Part shown: positions 19,627-30,910 of the stretch, one piece after another
How positions within the stretch are numbered: the stretch's first letter is position 1
Layout: every line of letters starts with the position of its first letter
Assembly: GCA_949592205.1 (NCBI GenBank)
Contig: CATIUR010000003.1
Coordinates: 165,095,759-165,159,758 of the forward strand
Origin: Helichrysum umbraculigerum
Taxonomy: Eukaryota; Streptophyta; Magnoliopsida; Asterales; Asteraceae
Length of the DNA: 64,000 bases
Direction: 5' to 3'
The notes under the pieces: model-generated
Databases searched by the model: none
What the model saw: the letters and a program-made list of their open reading frames with translations, nothing else
Told to the model about the DNA's origin: nothing
Translations under genes and position numbers: made by a program

Positions 19627-22220
19627 TGTAACACCCCCCAAATTTAACGAGTTGCGGAAGCATACTTGGGTGTTACTAATCAATATACAAAGCACAAGAT
19701 ATACAGCAAACGACCTCTAAATGAGACGTTTTGTAAAATAATTACATTCCATAATTAAATCGTTTGAAAACATATAGTTTTCTTTACAAAAATATGTAAG
19801 CCTAGAGTCCGCGTATGTGACGGGAGATTCTATTACATAACCATAGTTACAAAAGATAATGCCAAAGAATCTCCGTTAAATGCAGTTTGGAAATCATGCG
19901 ACTCTAGCTAATAATCCTGGAGTGATCCTACTCCGTAAGTGTACCTGAGAATACATGCTAAAAAGGGTCAACCAAAAGGTTGGTGAATCTCACAGGTTTA
20001 TCAGTAAATAATCAGTTTGAACACAAGATTTCATCAGTAGTGCCCGTAGGCGTATATCAAGTATTTGCAAATCTCGCAAAAGTAAAGTAATCAAGTTATA
20101 CCGTTGCCATGAGGCTCATAATCGAAGCTTAACCCGTAAATAATCAGTTGCTCCCGTGACATGCTCATAATTGAGCAAGCATAAGTAAACGAAATAATAG
20201 TCACCCGTTTATACGTGTAAATCAGTACGTGGTAGCGCTACTACCCCGGGCAGGGAGGGTCATTTCCCTAATGGATCCATTAACTACTGTTCGCGCTTAA
20301 GTACATAACTAACGATATATGATGGAGAGACTTCAGTAATTAGTAAGTAACTCATGCAGTTCCGTTTGGTATAGTAAACAGTTTAGTACTTGTGTTCAAG
20401 AAAAATCAGTAGCATGTATCTCCCCCAATAAGTTAAAACAGTAAAAGTGGGGCCGTAAGACTCACCTGAGTCTTTGCAAGTACGTTTATATCAATAAACG
20501 AGTAAGTGATATCAACCGTAGGTTCTCCGAACCCGTAACCTTCAAATGCCTAAACACGCAATGTCAAGTAAGTAGATGTCTCGCAAGATTATCTAGGCTA
20601 GTTGTTCATACAACCCAAGGTGTCCGAAAGTCGGTTCGTTATCGTTTGTATAAAAGTGTACGACCCGTTGGTGACGAGTTTGAAATAATAAACTTTAGTA
20701 TTATCATCAATTTATTGATGTTTTGCACTTACCAAAGTGTCCCAAAGTGTTTTATAAGTCGCATCGTATAAGGATTTGAAGTTGTAAAAGTTCGACACTT
20801 AGTGAAATTTTTGTTAGATAACCTGCTGTTTTATGCGACACTATATGCGTCACTTATGTGTCTATGCGTCACTTATGGAGTGTCGGGTATTGGTGTCAGT
20901 TTGAGAGTATGCGTCACTGAGATAGTGTCGTGTATCAGCTTATGCGTCACTTATGAAGTGACGGGTTCCGTAACATAGCGGCACTCAAGGAGTGTCGTGT
21001 AAAATAGAAGATTCTGAGATTTAGGCGTCACTTATGGAGTGACGTATAGTATAGCGACACTCAAGAAGTGTCGTGTAAAAGAAATATGGCGGCACTAAGG
21101 GAGTGACGGTAACAAGTGTCGGGTTAAGGTTCTAGGCGTCACTAGAGTAGTGTCGGGCAAGAGAGTTGTATAAAAATTAGATTTCGATCATAGGCGTCAC
21201 TAAGGCAAGTGACGCTAGTAGTGACGGGTATTGAAAATGCGTCACTTAGGTAGTGACGGGAAAAGAGGGCTTATGCGACACTTAGTCAGTGTCGCACGAA
21301 GTGACGCATATCTGGGTTCATCAGTGCGTCACTTACGTCTGGTCGACGGATTTTGAGCCAAAAACATGTTTTCGGGTTTCCGTTTGGTCCGATTCTTTTA
21401 CCCAACCCTTATATGAACATAATAAGCCCATAGAAACCATAAACTAGTAAAAATGATCAAAAACGAGAGATGTCGGGATTTGTCGGAAACTTACAAAACG
21501 CCGAAATGAAATTCCGGAAAGATAGCGTTGTAGATCGGGATGCGGTGGTCGTTTATTTCCAAAGGGCCGATGAAATCCAAGTGCGTTTAGTGGTAGTATT
21601 TTGTGAATTTGTGAGAATGGTGGAGGTGGTGGTGATTTAGAGAGAAAGTAAGAAAGAGAGAGTAAGAGAGAGAAAGAGATAGGTGATGAATGAGGGAAAA
21701 AGAGAGAGAGGAGGGGGTTTTGATGAAACTCCCCCACTTTCAGTCTCCGCTCCACGCTCCGGGTGGTGTTCGTTTTCTCCGTCGTTTTTCGTTAAATAAC
21801 TATTTTAAATATTACTGGTGCGTTTTAAAAATACAAATTATTACGCGATATTTTATTTAAATGTTCTACTAATCGATTTATATTTGAGTTATAAAATGTA
21901 TGTTATTTTATTTAGTTGCGCGTTTTAACATTTTAAATTGTGTAACTTTCTGATTGTGCGATACGAATGAATACTAAATATTATTATAATAATATTTTTG
22001 ACATAACAACGTTATTTAATAAAATTGGTCACCAACGTCCGTATTAAATTGAATCGAAATACATTCGATTTAGATTGCGTACGATTTAACCAAATCGTAT
22101 TTTCGTATATATTCAACAATATATATAATTTGATACATTAATTAGCCTAACACAGAACTAATTACATGTATTAACCAAGAATTAGGCACTAATTCTAGTC
22201 CTAATTTGCCGGTTGTTACA
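19627..22220 (-). repeat. 3' LTR of element B (left copy)
   Basis: On the plus strand it reads from TGTAACACCCCCC to GGTTGTTACA, 2594 bases. It includes the palindromic domain at about 20832-21346 and a GA-rich segment at 21640-21720. The ORF overlapping 21444-21755 on the minus strand is CT-rich LTR sequence and not a gene. Confidence 0.9.
20832..21346. repeat. Palindromic-repeat domain in the left LTR of B (GCGTCACTT/GTGACG type)
   Basis: About 25 copies of GCGTCACT(T), GCGACACT, AGTGACG or AGTGTCG alternate in opposite orientations at 10-35 base spacing, so that neighbouring units can pair (for instance GCGTCACTTATGGAGTGACG). The right LTR carries the same domain at about 29001-29508. Confidence 0.75.
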
Positions 22221-22236
22221 TTCTCCCCCTGTTAAA
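22221..22236 (-). other. Polypurine tract of element B
   Basis: On the minus strand, AACAGGGGGAGAA directly precedes the LTR start TGTAACAACC. Equivalent tracts lie next to the 3' LTRs of C and D. Confidence 0.8.
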
Positions 22237-22238
22237 AG

Positions 22239-22255
22239 AATTTCGTCCCGAAATT
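22239..22255. repeat. Pre-polypurine-tract palindrome of B (AATTTCG-GGA-CGAAATT)
   Basis: A 7-base-arm palindrome with spacer GGA on the minus strand, overlapping the polyprotein stop codon. The same 17 bases are found in C (44083-44099) and D (56702-56718). Confidence 0.8.
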
Positions 22256-25200
22256 TAAGTCGAAGTCGCGTTAGGGGCAGAATCGGTGAATAAGTGGGGA
22301 TACTTGAGTCGTATTTGGTCTTCCCGTTCCCAAGTGAATTCCGGACCGCGCCGCGAATTCCACCTGACTTTGACGATTGGAATACGACTTTGTTTCAGTT
22401 GTTTGACCTCACGGTCCATAATTTCGACAGGTTCCTCAACGAAATGAAGTTTGTCATCGATGCGAATTTCGTCAAGGGGTATAATAAGTGTCTCGTCAGA
22501 CAAACATTTCTTTAAGTTAGAAATGTGAAAAGTAGGGTGCACGCTGCTGAGTTCAGAAGGCAGCTGCAATCGATATGCCACTGGACCTATTTTCTCGAGG
22601 ATCTCAAAAGGTCCAATGTACCTGGGGTTTAATTTTCCGCGTTTGCCGAATCGGATTACGCCTTTCCAAGGCGATACTTTTAAGAGTACTCGATCCCCAA
22701 CCTGGAACTCGAGTGGCTTGCGTCTCACGTCAGCATAGCTCTTCTGACGATCACGCGCGGCTTTGAGTCGTTTTTGGATTTCAACGATTTTCTCTGTGGT
22801 TTCATGTATGAGTTCAGGACCAGTGAGTTGACTTTCTCCCACTTCAGTCCAACAGATCGGTGATCGGCACTTACGACCGTACAGTGCCTCAAAAGGTGCA
22901 GTTTTAATGCTGGTGTGATAGCTGTTGTTGTACGAGAACTCGCACAACGGTAGATGTCTTTCCCAATTTGTACCGGAATCAACTACGCAGGCTCGTAGCA
23001 TGTCTTCCAGTGTCTGAATAGTTCGTTCGCTCTGGCCATCGGTCTGAGGATGGTACGCAGTACTCATATCGAGACGGGTACCCAGTGATTTTTGGAGTGA
23101 TTGCCAGAAGCGAGATGTGAAACGAGCATCCCTGTCAGAGATAATCGAGATAGGGACACCATGTTGGCAAATGATTTCTTTGATGTAAATTTGTGTAAGG
23201 CGTTCCATTTTGTCGGTTTCTCTGATTGCCAAGAAATGAGCCGATTTGGTGAGATGATCGACGATCACCCAAATGGTATCGCAACCGCTCACCGATTTAG
23301 GTAGTTTGGTTATGAAATCCATGGTAATTTGCTCCCATTTCCATTGAGGAATTTCAGGTTGTTGGAGCAGTCCGGAAGGTCTTTGGTGCTCGGCCTTGAC
23401 CTTGGAACAAGTTAAGCATTTACTGACGTACAAAGCAATGTCAGCTTTCATATTCGGCCACCAGTAAAACTCCTTGATGCCGTGATACATTTTGTCGGAT
23501 CCCGGGTGGATAGAATATTTGGACTTGTGAGCTTCATCCATCACCAAGTCCCGAAGGTTTCCGAAATTAGGCAACCAGATTCGGTTAGAGAAACACCTAA
23601 CTCCGTTGGGTCTGATCTCGAATTGTTTATCCATGCCTCGCAAGGCCTCGTTCTTGAAGTTATCGGGTTTCAGGGCTTCAAGTTGGGCAAGATGTATTTG
23701 GGTGGTGAGATCGTTATGAATGGTAATACTGAGTGCTCGGACTCGAAGTGGTTTTGTTCGTTCTTTACGGCTGAGAGCATCAGCGACCACGTTTGCTTTA
23801 CCCGGATGATATTTGATCTCGCAGTCGTAATCGGTGAGTAATTCAACCCATCTACGTTGCCTCATGTTAAGATCTTTCTGGTTGAAAATGTGTTGGAGGC
23901 TTTTGTGGTCGGTGAATATAGTGCTGCGGGTACCATAAAGATAATGTCTCCAGATTTTTAAGGCGAACACCACGGCCCCTAACTCGAGGTCGTGAGTTGT
24001 GTAGTTTTTCTCGTGAACTTTAAGTTGTCTGGAGGCGTAAGCAATGACCTTGTCCCGTTGCATCAACACGCAACCGAGACCTTGGTGAGAAGCATCGCAG
24101 TATACCACGAAGTCATCGGTGCCTTCGGGTAGTGATAGAATAGGTGCACTGCAAAGCTTGGATTTCAACAGTTGAAATGCCGACTCTTGTTTCTCGGTCC
24201 ATTCGAATTTCTTTTCCTTCTGAGTCAGCACGGTGAGGGGTTTGGCAATTGTTGAAAAGTTTTCGATGAAGCGGCGGTAGTACCCAGCCAATCCCAAAAA
24301 TTGGCGTACCTCTGTGGGAGTGGTTGGAGCTTGCCAATTCTTGATTGCTTCGATTTTTGACGGGTCTACATGAATTCCCTGACTGTCGATAACGTGTCCA
24401 AGGAATTGAACGGTGTTTATCCAGAACTCACACTTAGAAAATTTGGCGTAAAGCTCCTCGTGTCTAAGTAGTTCTAGGATGGTTCTGAGGTGTTGTGCGT
24501 GTTCTTGTTCGTTTCGCGAATAGATAAGGATGTCATCGATAAAAACAATGACAAACTTGTCGAGGTATGGTTTGCACACCCGATTCATAAGGTCCATGAA
24601 TACAGCCGGTGCGTTGGTTAGGCCAAAGGGCATTACTTGGAATTCGTAGTGCCCGTAACGGGTTCTGAATGCGGTTTTTGGGATGTCAGCATCGCGAACA
24701 CGCAACTGATGATAACCTGATCGAAGATCAATCTTTGAATAACAACTTGATCCTTGAAGTTGATCGAACAGATCATCGATTCGGGGGAGTGGGTATCGGT
24801 TCTTGACGGTTAGTTTGTTCAACTCTCGGTAGTCAATGCACATTCTGAATGAACCGTCTTTCTTTTTGACAAATAAGATCGGAGCTCCCCAAGGTGAAGA
24901 ACTCGGTCTGATGAATCCTCTATCCAGGAGTTCCTGTAACTGAGTGGACAACTCCTGAAGTTCGGATGGGGCTAGGCGGTACGGTGCTCAGGCCACCGGT
25001 GCGGCGCCCGGCACGAGATCAATCGAGAACTCAACCTGTCTAGGTGGAGGTAAACCAGGTAGTTCTTCTGGAAAGACTTCGGGAAAGTCTCTAACGATTG
25101 GCACATCTTCAAGTCGCTTCTCCTCCGACTTTTTCTCCGTGATGTGCGCGAGTATTGCTGGGTAACCCTTTCTCAGAAATTTTCGGGTTTTTAAACAGGA

Positions 25201-26682
25201 GATTAAGTTTAATCTCGACCCACCGGTCTCCCCCTGTATGATCAAGGTATTACCGGCGGCGAGAGGAATTCGGACGATTTTATCATGGCAAACAATTTCG
25301 GCCCGGTGCTTGGACAACCAGTCCATACCCACGATGACATCAAAACTTCCTAGTTCAACAGGCATTAGATCGATTGAGAAGGTTTCGTTTGCTAGGTTTA
25401 AAGTGCAATTAGGTATCACACTACTGGTTTCTATGAGTCTACCATTTGCGAGTTCTACTGTGTACTTAACATCTAAGGCCGCGGGGGTGATATTAAGTAG
25501 TGGGCAAAACTCATCAGATATGAAACTTTTATCAGCACCGGTATCAAATAATACTGAAGCAGTAAGATCGTTGAGAAGAAACGTACCCGTTACAACATTC
25601 GGGTCTTCCCTAGCTTCCCCAGCTTTGATGACAAATGCTCTGCTACGAGCTGGGTTGTTGTTCCGTTTGTTGCTGTTGTTGTTGTTGTTGTTGTTGTTGT
25701 TTCTCTGCTTAGGGCAATTATTTTGAAAATGCCCGGGACTTCCGCACCCATAACAAGTCTTCGGGGTACTGGTGTTTCGACAATCCTTGGCCAGATGCCC
25801 AAAGCGTTTGCAGTTTGTGCAAGGGCAGGAACCGTCGTGGTGACGATTGCATTTGGGACAGTAGGGCCTGCTTCCAACGTACCCTTTCCTTTCAGAAGTG
25901 CCAGATGAATAAGCCCTAAGGGGCTCAGGCTTTCGGTTGGTGATTTGGTTGGATGAGTTGGGGTTTCCTTCCCACTTTCGTTTGTTGTTTGCAGGTGGGG
26001 CTGAAGTTGTGTTACGGCGAACAGCGTTTGCCGTGAGTTCATGGGCCATACGGATGGCGTTCTGGATAGTACCTGGTTTGGATGAAGTCACCAGGTCCTG
26101 AAGTTTTTCGGGTAATCCATCAACGTATTTCTCGATCCTCTTATACTCAGGATCGACCATGGTTGGGCACAGAAGTGCCAGCTGGTGGAAACGGTTGGTG
26201 TAACCGGTGATATCATTACCTTGCATCTTATGGTTCCAGAATTCCAGCTCCAGTTGTTTCAGTTCATCCCTGGGGCAATACTCACCCCTTAACATCTCCT
26301 TCAACTCCTCCCACGGGAGTTTGTAAGCATCGGCAACGCCCACAGTTTGGGCATAGGTGTTCCACCACGTGAGTGCGGTGTCGGTAAAAGTACTAACAGA
26401 GAACTTAACTTTGTCCCCCTCCGCACAGTTGCAGATAAGAAATACCGATTCAACTTTCTCGATCCAACGTATCAGACCAATAGCTCCCTCGGTACCTGCA
26501 AAGTTTAGAGGTTTGCAGTTCTGGAAGTCCTTGTAAGAACAAGGTTTAGCAGCAGAGGTTTCAGCGGCATCGTCGTTTCTCGAGGAATTTGGTGGTGTAT
26601 TCCGAGCCAAGGCTTCAGTAACAGCCTGGGTTATAAGGGAGGTAATCTGGGCGTCGGTGTATGGTCGTGTCTTTGGCGGCAT
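22255..26682 (-). pseudogene. Gag-pol polyprotein of Tekay element B, one TGA nonsense codon
   Basis: One frame of 1475 codons starting at ATG 26682 (PPKTRPYTD). Gag: capsid (retrotrans_gag) domain about residues 60-190, two zinc knuckles about 288-323 (C..CKRFGH....C and CYGCGSPGH....C), and a poly-Asn run encoded by GTT repeats (25660-25705). Protease: DTGA at about 380. Next come RT (FIDD at about 24532-24543), RNase H (CDASHQGLG), integrase with its HHCC zinc motif, SDRDARF and TDGQSERTIQTLEDM catalytic blocks, and a C-terminal chromodomain-like segment (EPVEIMDREVK...TWEREDQIRLKYP). The chromodomain, thought to steer integration towards heterochromatin, places it in Tekay/Del. The only lesion is TGA at 24988-24990, just before RT; element C has CGA there, so a CpG-to-TpG transition is the simple cause. 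Confidence 0.9.
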
Positions 26683-26963
26683 GATTCTTCAATAAAAGAA
26701 ATGAAGATACATGAGATTTTGTATGAACTTGTAATTGTCACAGATGTACATGTATGAAAGCAGTAATACATAACATCAACATGGAAAATGACAATTAATG
26801 TGAGTTGAGATAACAAGTGATATTTGATAGATAAAGTGAGTTTAAAAGTTACATCCTACAGGGATATTACAAAAGGTGTCGGGAATTGTTACATCCGACT
26901 AGTTTATAGAGTAGCGCTAGATAGTCCTTAGATTACAAGATAGATTACAAGACAAAGGCTACG

Positions 26964-27473
26964 CTAGTCTTGTAGATTAATTTGTTCCATTAGCGCGACA
27001 AGGCGGTCCACGGTTTCTGCTAGTCGGTTGGTTTGCCTGGCATTGTCTTCAACCAAGGCCAGTCGTTGTGCTAGTGTTCATGAGTGATCCGCAGTCTCCT
27101 GTGAACGCTGTTCACATCCTTTTAATCGGTTTCTTACAAGTTCATCCGCACCTAATTCGGCGGTCATGGAATCCTGAATTATGCTTACAGAGAGGTTGGT
27201 ATCCTCTTGTTCTCGCTGTAGTTATGATATGCGGTCAAGAGCTTGACGAAGCAGGTAGGTCATTCGGTGTTGTTCCAGTTCCAGGTTTTCGAGTCTTTGT
27301 TCCTGACGGCGGAATTGGGTAGCCAATACTGGCAACGTGAGATGTGCCGAGTTCTGAGAGTTATGTACAGGATAAGGGCTGGTTCGAGGTGACCTTGTGT
27401 TCCTCCTGGCTACTCGTGGGTTCCGTGACCCACGTGAGTGAGAGTGTGTCAGATTAGGTGGTGTGTTTGCCAT
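26964..27473 (-). pseudogene. Leader ORF upstream of gag in element B (coiled coil; two internal stops)
   Basis: From ATG 27473 (ANTPPNLTHSHSR) a 170-codon frame runs to TAG at 26964-26966, interrupted by TAA (27222-27224) and TGA (27078-27080). Beyond each stop the same frame continues with the same heptad character: QFRRQEQRLENLELEQ before the stops, and LAQRLALVEDNARQ and LAETVDRLVALMEQ after them. An N-terminal basic Ser/Arg/Pro region precedes the coiled coil. It lies between PBS and gag in a different frame from gag. No similarity to Gag or Pol is apparent and I do not recognise a family. Both stops can be C-to-T changes. No equivalent is seen in C, whose leader is only about 450 bases. 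Confidence 0.6.
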
Positions 27474-27777
27474 TCCTGTGGCAGAGTGTAAGTAAGACGA
27501 GGCTAATATATATATACATATATCATATCCAGCCTAGTGTCTAGCACGTATCAAGCAATGGTCCGGTTCTCTCGTGGTCAGAGTCAACAAACTCATTCCT
27601 GTTCGACACAGCCATTTCAGACCTCACATCATCTTTCCTTAATTGTACATAGTTGATCAGGCTATGTTAAATTAAAGTCGTATGATGTAATTCCTGAACC
27701 AATCATGCCTAGTAAGGGAATACTGCCTAATGGTCATAGTCTAGGCCCACTAAATGCAACCTAGTTCACTATAACCT

Positions 27778-27793
27778 TAGGCTCTGATACCAA
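27778..27793 (-). other. Primer binding site of element B
   Basis: On the minus strand TTGGTATCAGAGCC begins two bases inside the 5' LTR boundary; complementary to initiator Met tRNA. The downstream leader (CTAAGGTTATAGTGAACTAG) is shared with C and D. Confidence 0.85.
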
Positions 27794-27795
27794 TC

Positions 27796-30390
27796 TGTAA
27801 CACCCCCCAAATTTAACGAGTTGCGGAAGCATACTTGGGTGTTACTAATCAATATACAAAGCACAAGATATACAGCAAACGACCTCTAAATGAGACGTTT
27901 TGTAAAATAATTACATTCCATAATTAAATCGTTTGAAAACATATAGTTTTCTTTACAAAAATATGTAAGCCTAGAGTCCGCGTATGTGACGGGAGATTCT
28001 ATTACATAACCATAGTTACAAAAGATAATGCCAAAGAATCTCCGTTAAATGCAGTTTGGAAATCATGCGACTCTAGCTAATAATCCTGGAGTGATCCTAC
28101 TCCGTAAGTGTACCTGAGAATACATGCTAAAAAGGGTCAACCAAAAGGTTGGTGAATCTCACAGGTTTATCAGTAAATAATCAGTTTGAACACAAGATTT
28201 CATCAGTAGTGCCCGTAGGCGTATATCAAGTATTTGCAAATCTCGCAAAAGTAAAGTAATCAAGTTATACCGTTGCCATGAGGCTCATAATCGAAGCTTA
28301 ACCCGTAAATAATCAGTTGCTCCCGTGACATGCTCATAATTGAGCAAGCATAAGTAAACGAAATAATAGTCACCCGTTTATACGTGTAAATCAGTACGTG
28401 GTAGCGCTACTACCCCGGGCAGGGAGGGTCATTTCCCTAATGGATCCATTAACTACTGTTCGCGCTTAAGTACATAACTAACGATATATGATGGAGAGAC
28501 TTCAGTAATTAGTAAGTAACTCATGCAGTTCCGTTTGGTATAGTAAACAGTTTAGTACTTGTGTTCAAGAAAAATCAGTAGCATGTATCTCCCCCAATAA
28601 GTTAAAACAGTAAAAGTGGGGCCGTAAGACTCACCTGAGTCTTTGCAAGTACGTTTATATCAATAAACGAGTAAGTGATATCAACCGTAGGTTCTCCGAA
28701 CCCGTAACCTTCAAATGCCTAAACACGCAATGTCAAGTAAGTAGATGTCTCGCAAGATTATCTAGGCTAGTTGTTCATACAACCCAAGGTGTCCGAAAGT
28801 CGGTTCGTTATCGTTTGTATAAAAGTGTACGACCCGTTGGTGACGAGTTTGAAATAATAAACTTTAGTATTATCATCAATTTATTGATGTTTTGCACTTA
28901 CCAAAGTGTCCCAAAGTGTTTTATAAGTCGCATCGTATAAGGATTTGAAGTTGTAAAAGTTCGACACTTAGTGAAATTTTTGTTAGATAACCTGCTGTTT
29001 TATGCGACACTATATGCGTCACTTATGTGTTCTATGCGTCACTTATGGAGTGTCGGGTATTGGTGTCAGTTTGAGAGTATGCGTCACTGAGATAGTGTCG
29101 TGTATCAGCTTATGCGTCACTTATGAAGTGACGGGTTCCGTAACATAGCGGCACTCAAGGAGTGTCGTGTAAAATAGAAGATTCTGAGATTTAGGCGTCA
29201 CTTATGGAGTGACGTATAGTATAGCGACACTCAAGAAGTGTCTTGTAAAAGAAATATGGCGGCACTAAGGGAGTGACGGTAACAAGTGTCGGGTTAAGGT
29301 TCTAGGCGTCACTAGAGTAGTGTCGGGCAAGAGAGTTGTATAAAAATTAGATTTCGATCATAGGCGTCACTAAGGCAAGTGACGCTAGTAGTGACGGGTA
29401 TTGAAAATGCGTCACTTAGGTAGTGACGGGAAAAGAGGGCTTATGCGACACTTAGTCAGTGTCGCACGAAGTGACGCATATCTGGGTTCATCAGTGCGTC
29501 ACTTACGTCTGGTCGACGGATTTTGAGCCAAAAACATGTTTTCGGGTTTCCGTTTGGTCCGATTCTTTTACCCAACCCTTATATGAACATAATAAGCCCA
29601 TAGAAACCATAAACTAGTAAAAATGATCAAAAACGAGAGATGTCGGGATTTGTCGGAAACTTACAAAACGCCGAAATGAAATTCCGGAAAGATAGCGTTG
29701 TAGATCGGGATGCGGTGGTCGTTTATTTCCAAAGGGCCGATGAAATCCAAGTGCGTTTAGTGGTAGTATTTTGTGAATTTGTGAGAATGGTGGAGGTGGT
29801 GGTGATTTAGAGAGAAAGTAAGAAAGAGAGAGTAAGAGAGAGAAAGAGATAGGTGATGAATGAGGGAAAAAGAGAGAGAGGAGGGGGTTTTGATGAAACT
29901 CCCCCACTTTCAGTCTCCGCTCCGCGCTCCGGGTGGTGTTCGTTTTCTCCGTCGTTTTTCGTTAAATAACTATTTTAAATATTACTGGTGCGTTTTAAAA
30001 ATACAAATTATTACGCAATATTTTATTTAAATGTTCTACTAATCGATTTATATTTGAGTTATAAAATGTATGTTATTTTATTTAGTTGCGCGTTTTAACA
30101 TTTTAAATTGTGTAACTTTCTGATTGTGCGATACGAATGAATACTAAATATTATTATAATAATATTTTTGACATAACAACGTTATTTAATAAAATTGGTC
30201 ACCAACGTCCGTATTAAATTGAATCGAAATACATTCGATTTAGATTGCGTACGATTTAACCAAATCGCATTTTCGTATATATTCAACAATATATATAATT
30301 TGATACATTAATTAGCCTAACACAGAACTAATTACATGTATTAACCAAGAATTAGGCACTAATTCTAGTCCTAATTTGCCGGTTGTTACA
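27796..30390 (-). repeat. 5' LTR of element B (right copy)
   Basis: Nearly identical to 19627-22220. Visible differences: an extra T near 29030, G to T near 29244, A to G near 29924 and two changes in the last 400 bases. It contains a second copy of the palindromic domain (about 29001-29508). Confidence 0.9.
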
Positions 30391-30395
30391 ATGCT

Positions 30396-30910
30396 CAAGG
30401 CACATGACTGAGACAAAGATAAGCTACAGGATTTCAAATCTTTTGATGGTGGATATGTAGCTTTTAGAAGCAATCCAAAAGGAGGCAAGATCACAGGCAA
30501 AGGAACAGTTCAGAGTGAAAAGTTAAGTTTTGATAATGTTTATTTTGTGGAACAACTGAGGTATAATTTGCTAAGTGTGAGTCAAATCACAGATAAAAAG
30601 AACCCAGTTCATTTTACTGACACTGAATGCCTTATCTTGTCCAAGGAATTCAAAATACCTGAAAACATGATTTTAATGAGAATTCCAAGGAAAGATAATG
30701 TATATAAGTGTGACTTAGCAAATATGACACCTCAACCCGATTTAAGCTGTCTTATTTCTAAAGCAAGTGTGAATGAATCTGAACTGTGGCATAGGAGGAT
30801 GTGTCACATGAATTTCAAAACCATTAATAAACTTGTCAAAAACAAGCTTGTTAGAGGTTTGCCTGAAAAGGTCTATGCATGTGATGATCATTGTGTTTCT
30901 TGTCAAAAGG
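30396..30910 (+). pseudogene. Copia A pol, part 2: rest of protease and pre-integrase domain
   Basis: Continues the protease after B. A 1-base deletion near 30411 (ACTGAGACAAAG) shifts the frame; afterwards it is open to 30910. It contains LRYNLLSVSQITDK, then the integrase zinc-binding segment LWHRRMCHMNF...CDDHCVSC. It is cut by the solo LTR at 30911 and resumes at 33315. Confidence 0.8.

Larger units (their letters stand above)
19627..30390 (-). mobile_element. Gypsy Tekay/Del chromovirus B, complete, inserted in the protease region of A
   Basis: LTRs 19627-22220 and 27796-30390, minus-strand orientation. Target duplication ATGCT at 19622-19626 and 30391-30395. Internal order (minus strand): PBS, leader ORF, gag-pol polyprotein, polypurine tract. 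The two 2.59-kb LTRs differ by eye at about 5 places (four substitutions and one 1-base indel), so the insertion is recent compared with A. It is not autonomous as it stands: the polyprotein has one TGA and the leader ORF two stops. Confidence 0.9.

Noticed and set aside
21444..21755. 103-residue minus-strand ORF (Pro/Ser/Leu-rich), repeated at 29614-29907
   Set aside because: It is the complement of a GA-rich stretch of the B LTR, present in both LTRs, with no domain and no conservation beyond the LTR.
25238..25726. Plus-strand 162-residue ORF over the B polyprotein
   Set aside because: Antisense shadow of gag/protease; its Leu run is the complement of the poly-Asn GTT repeat.
19622..30395. 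Idea that B is an intact autonomous element
   Set aside because: Structure and LTRs are complete, but TGA at 24988-24990 separates gag/protease from RT and the leader ORF has two stops.
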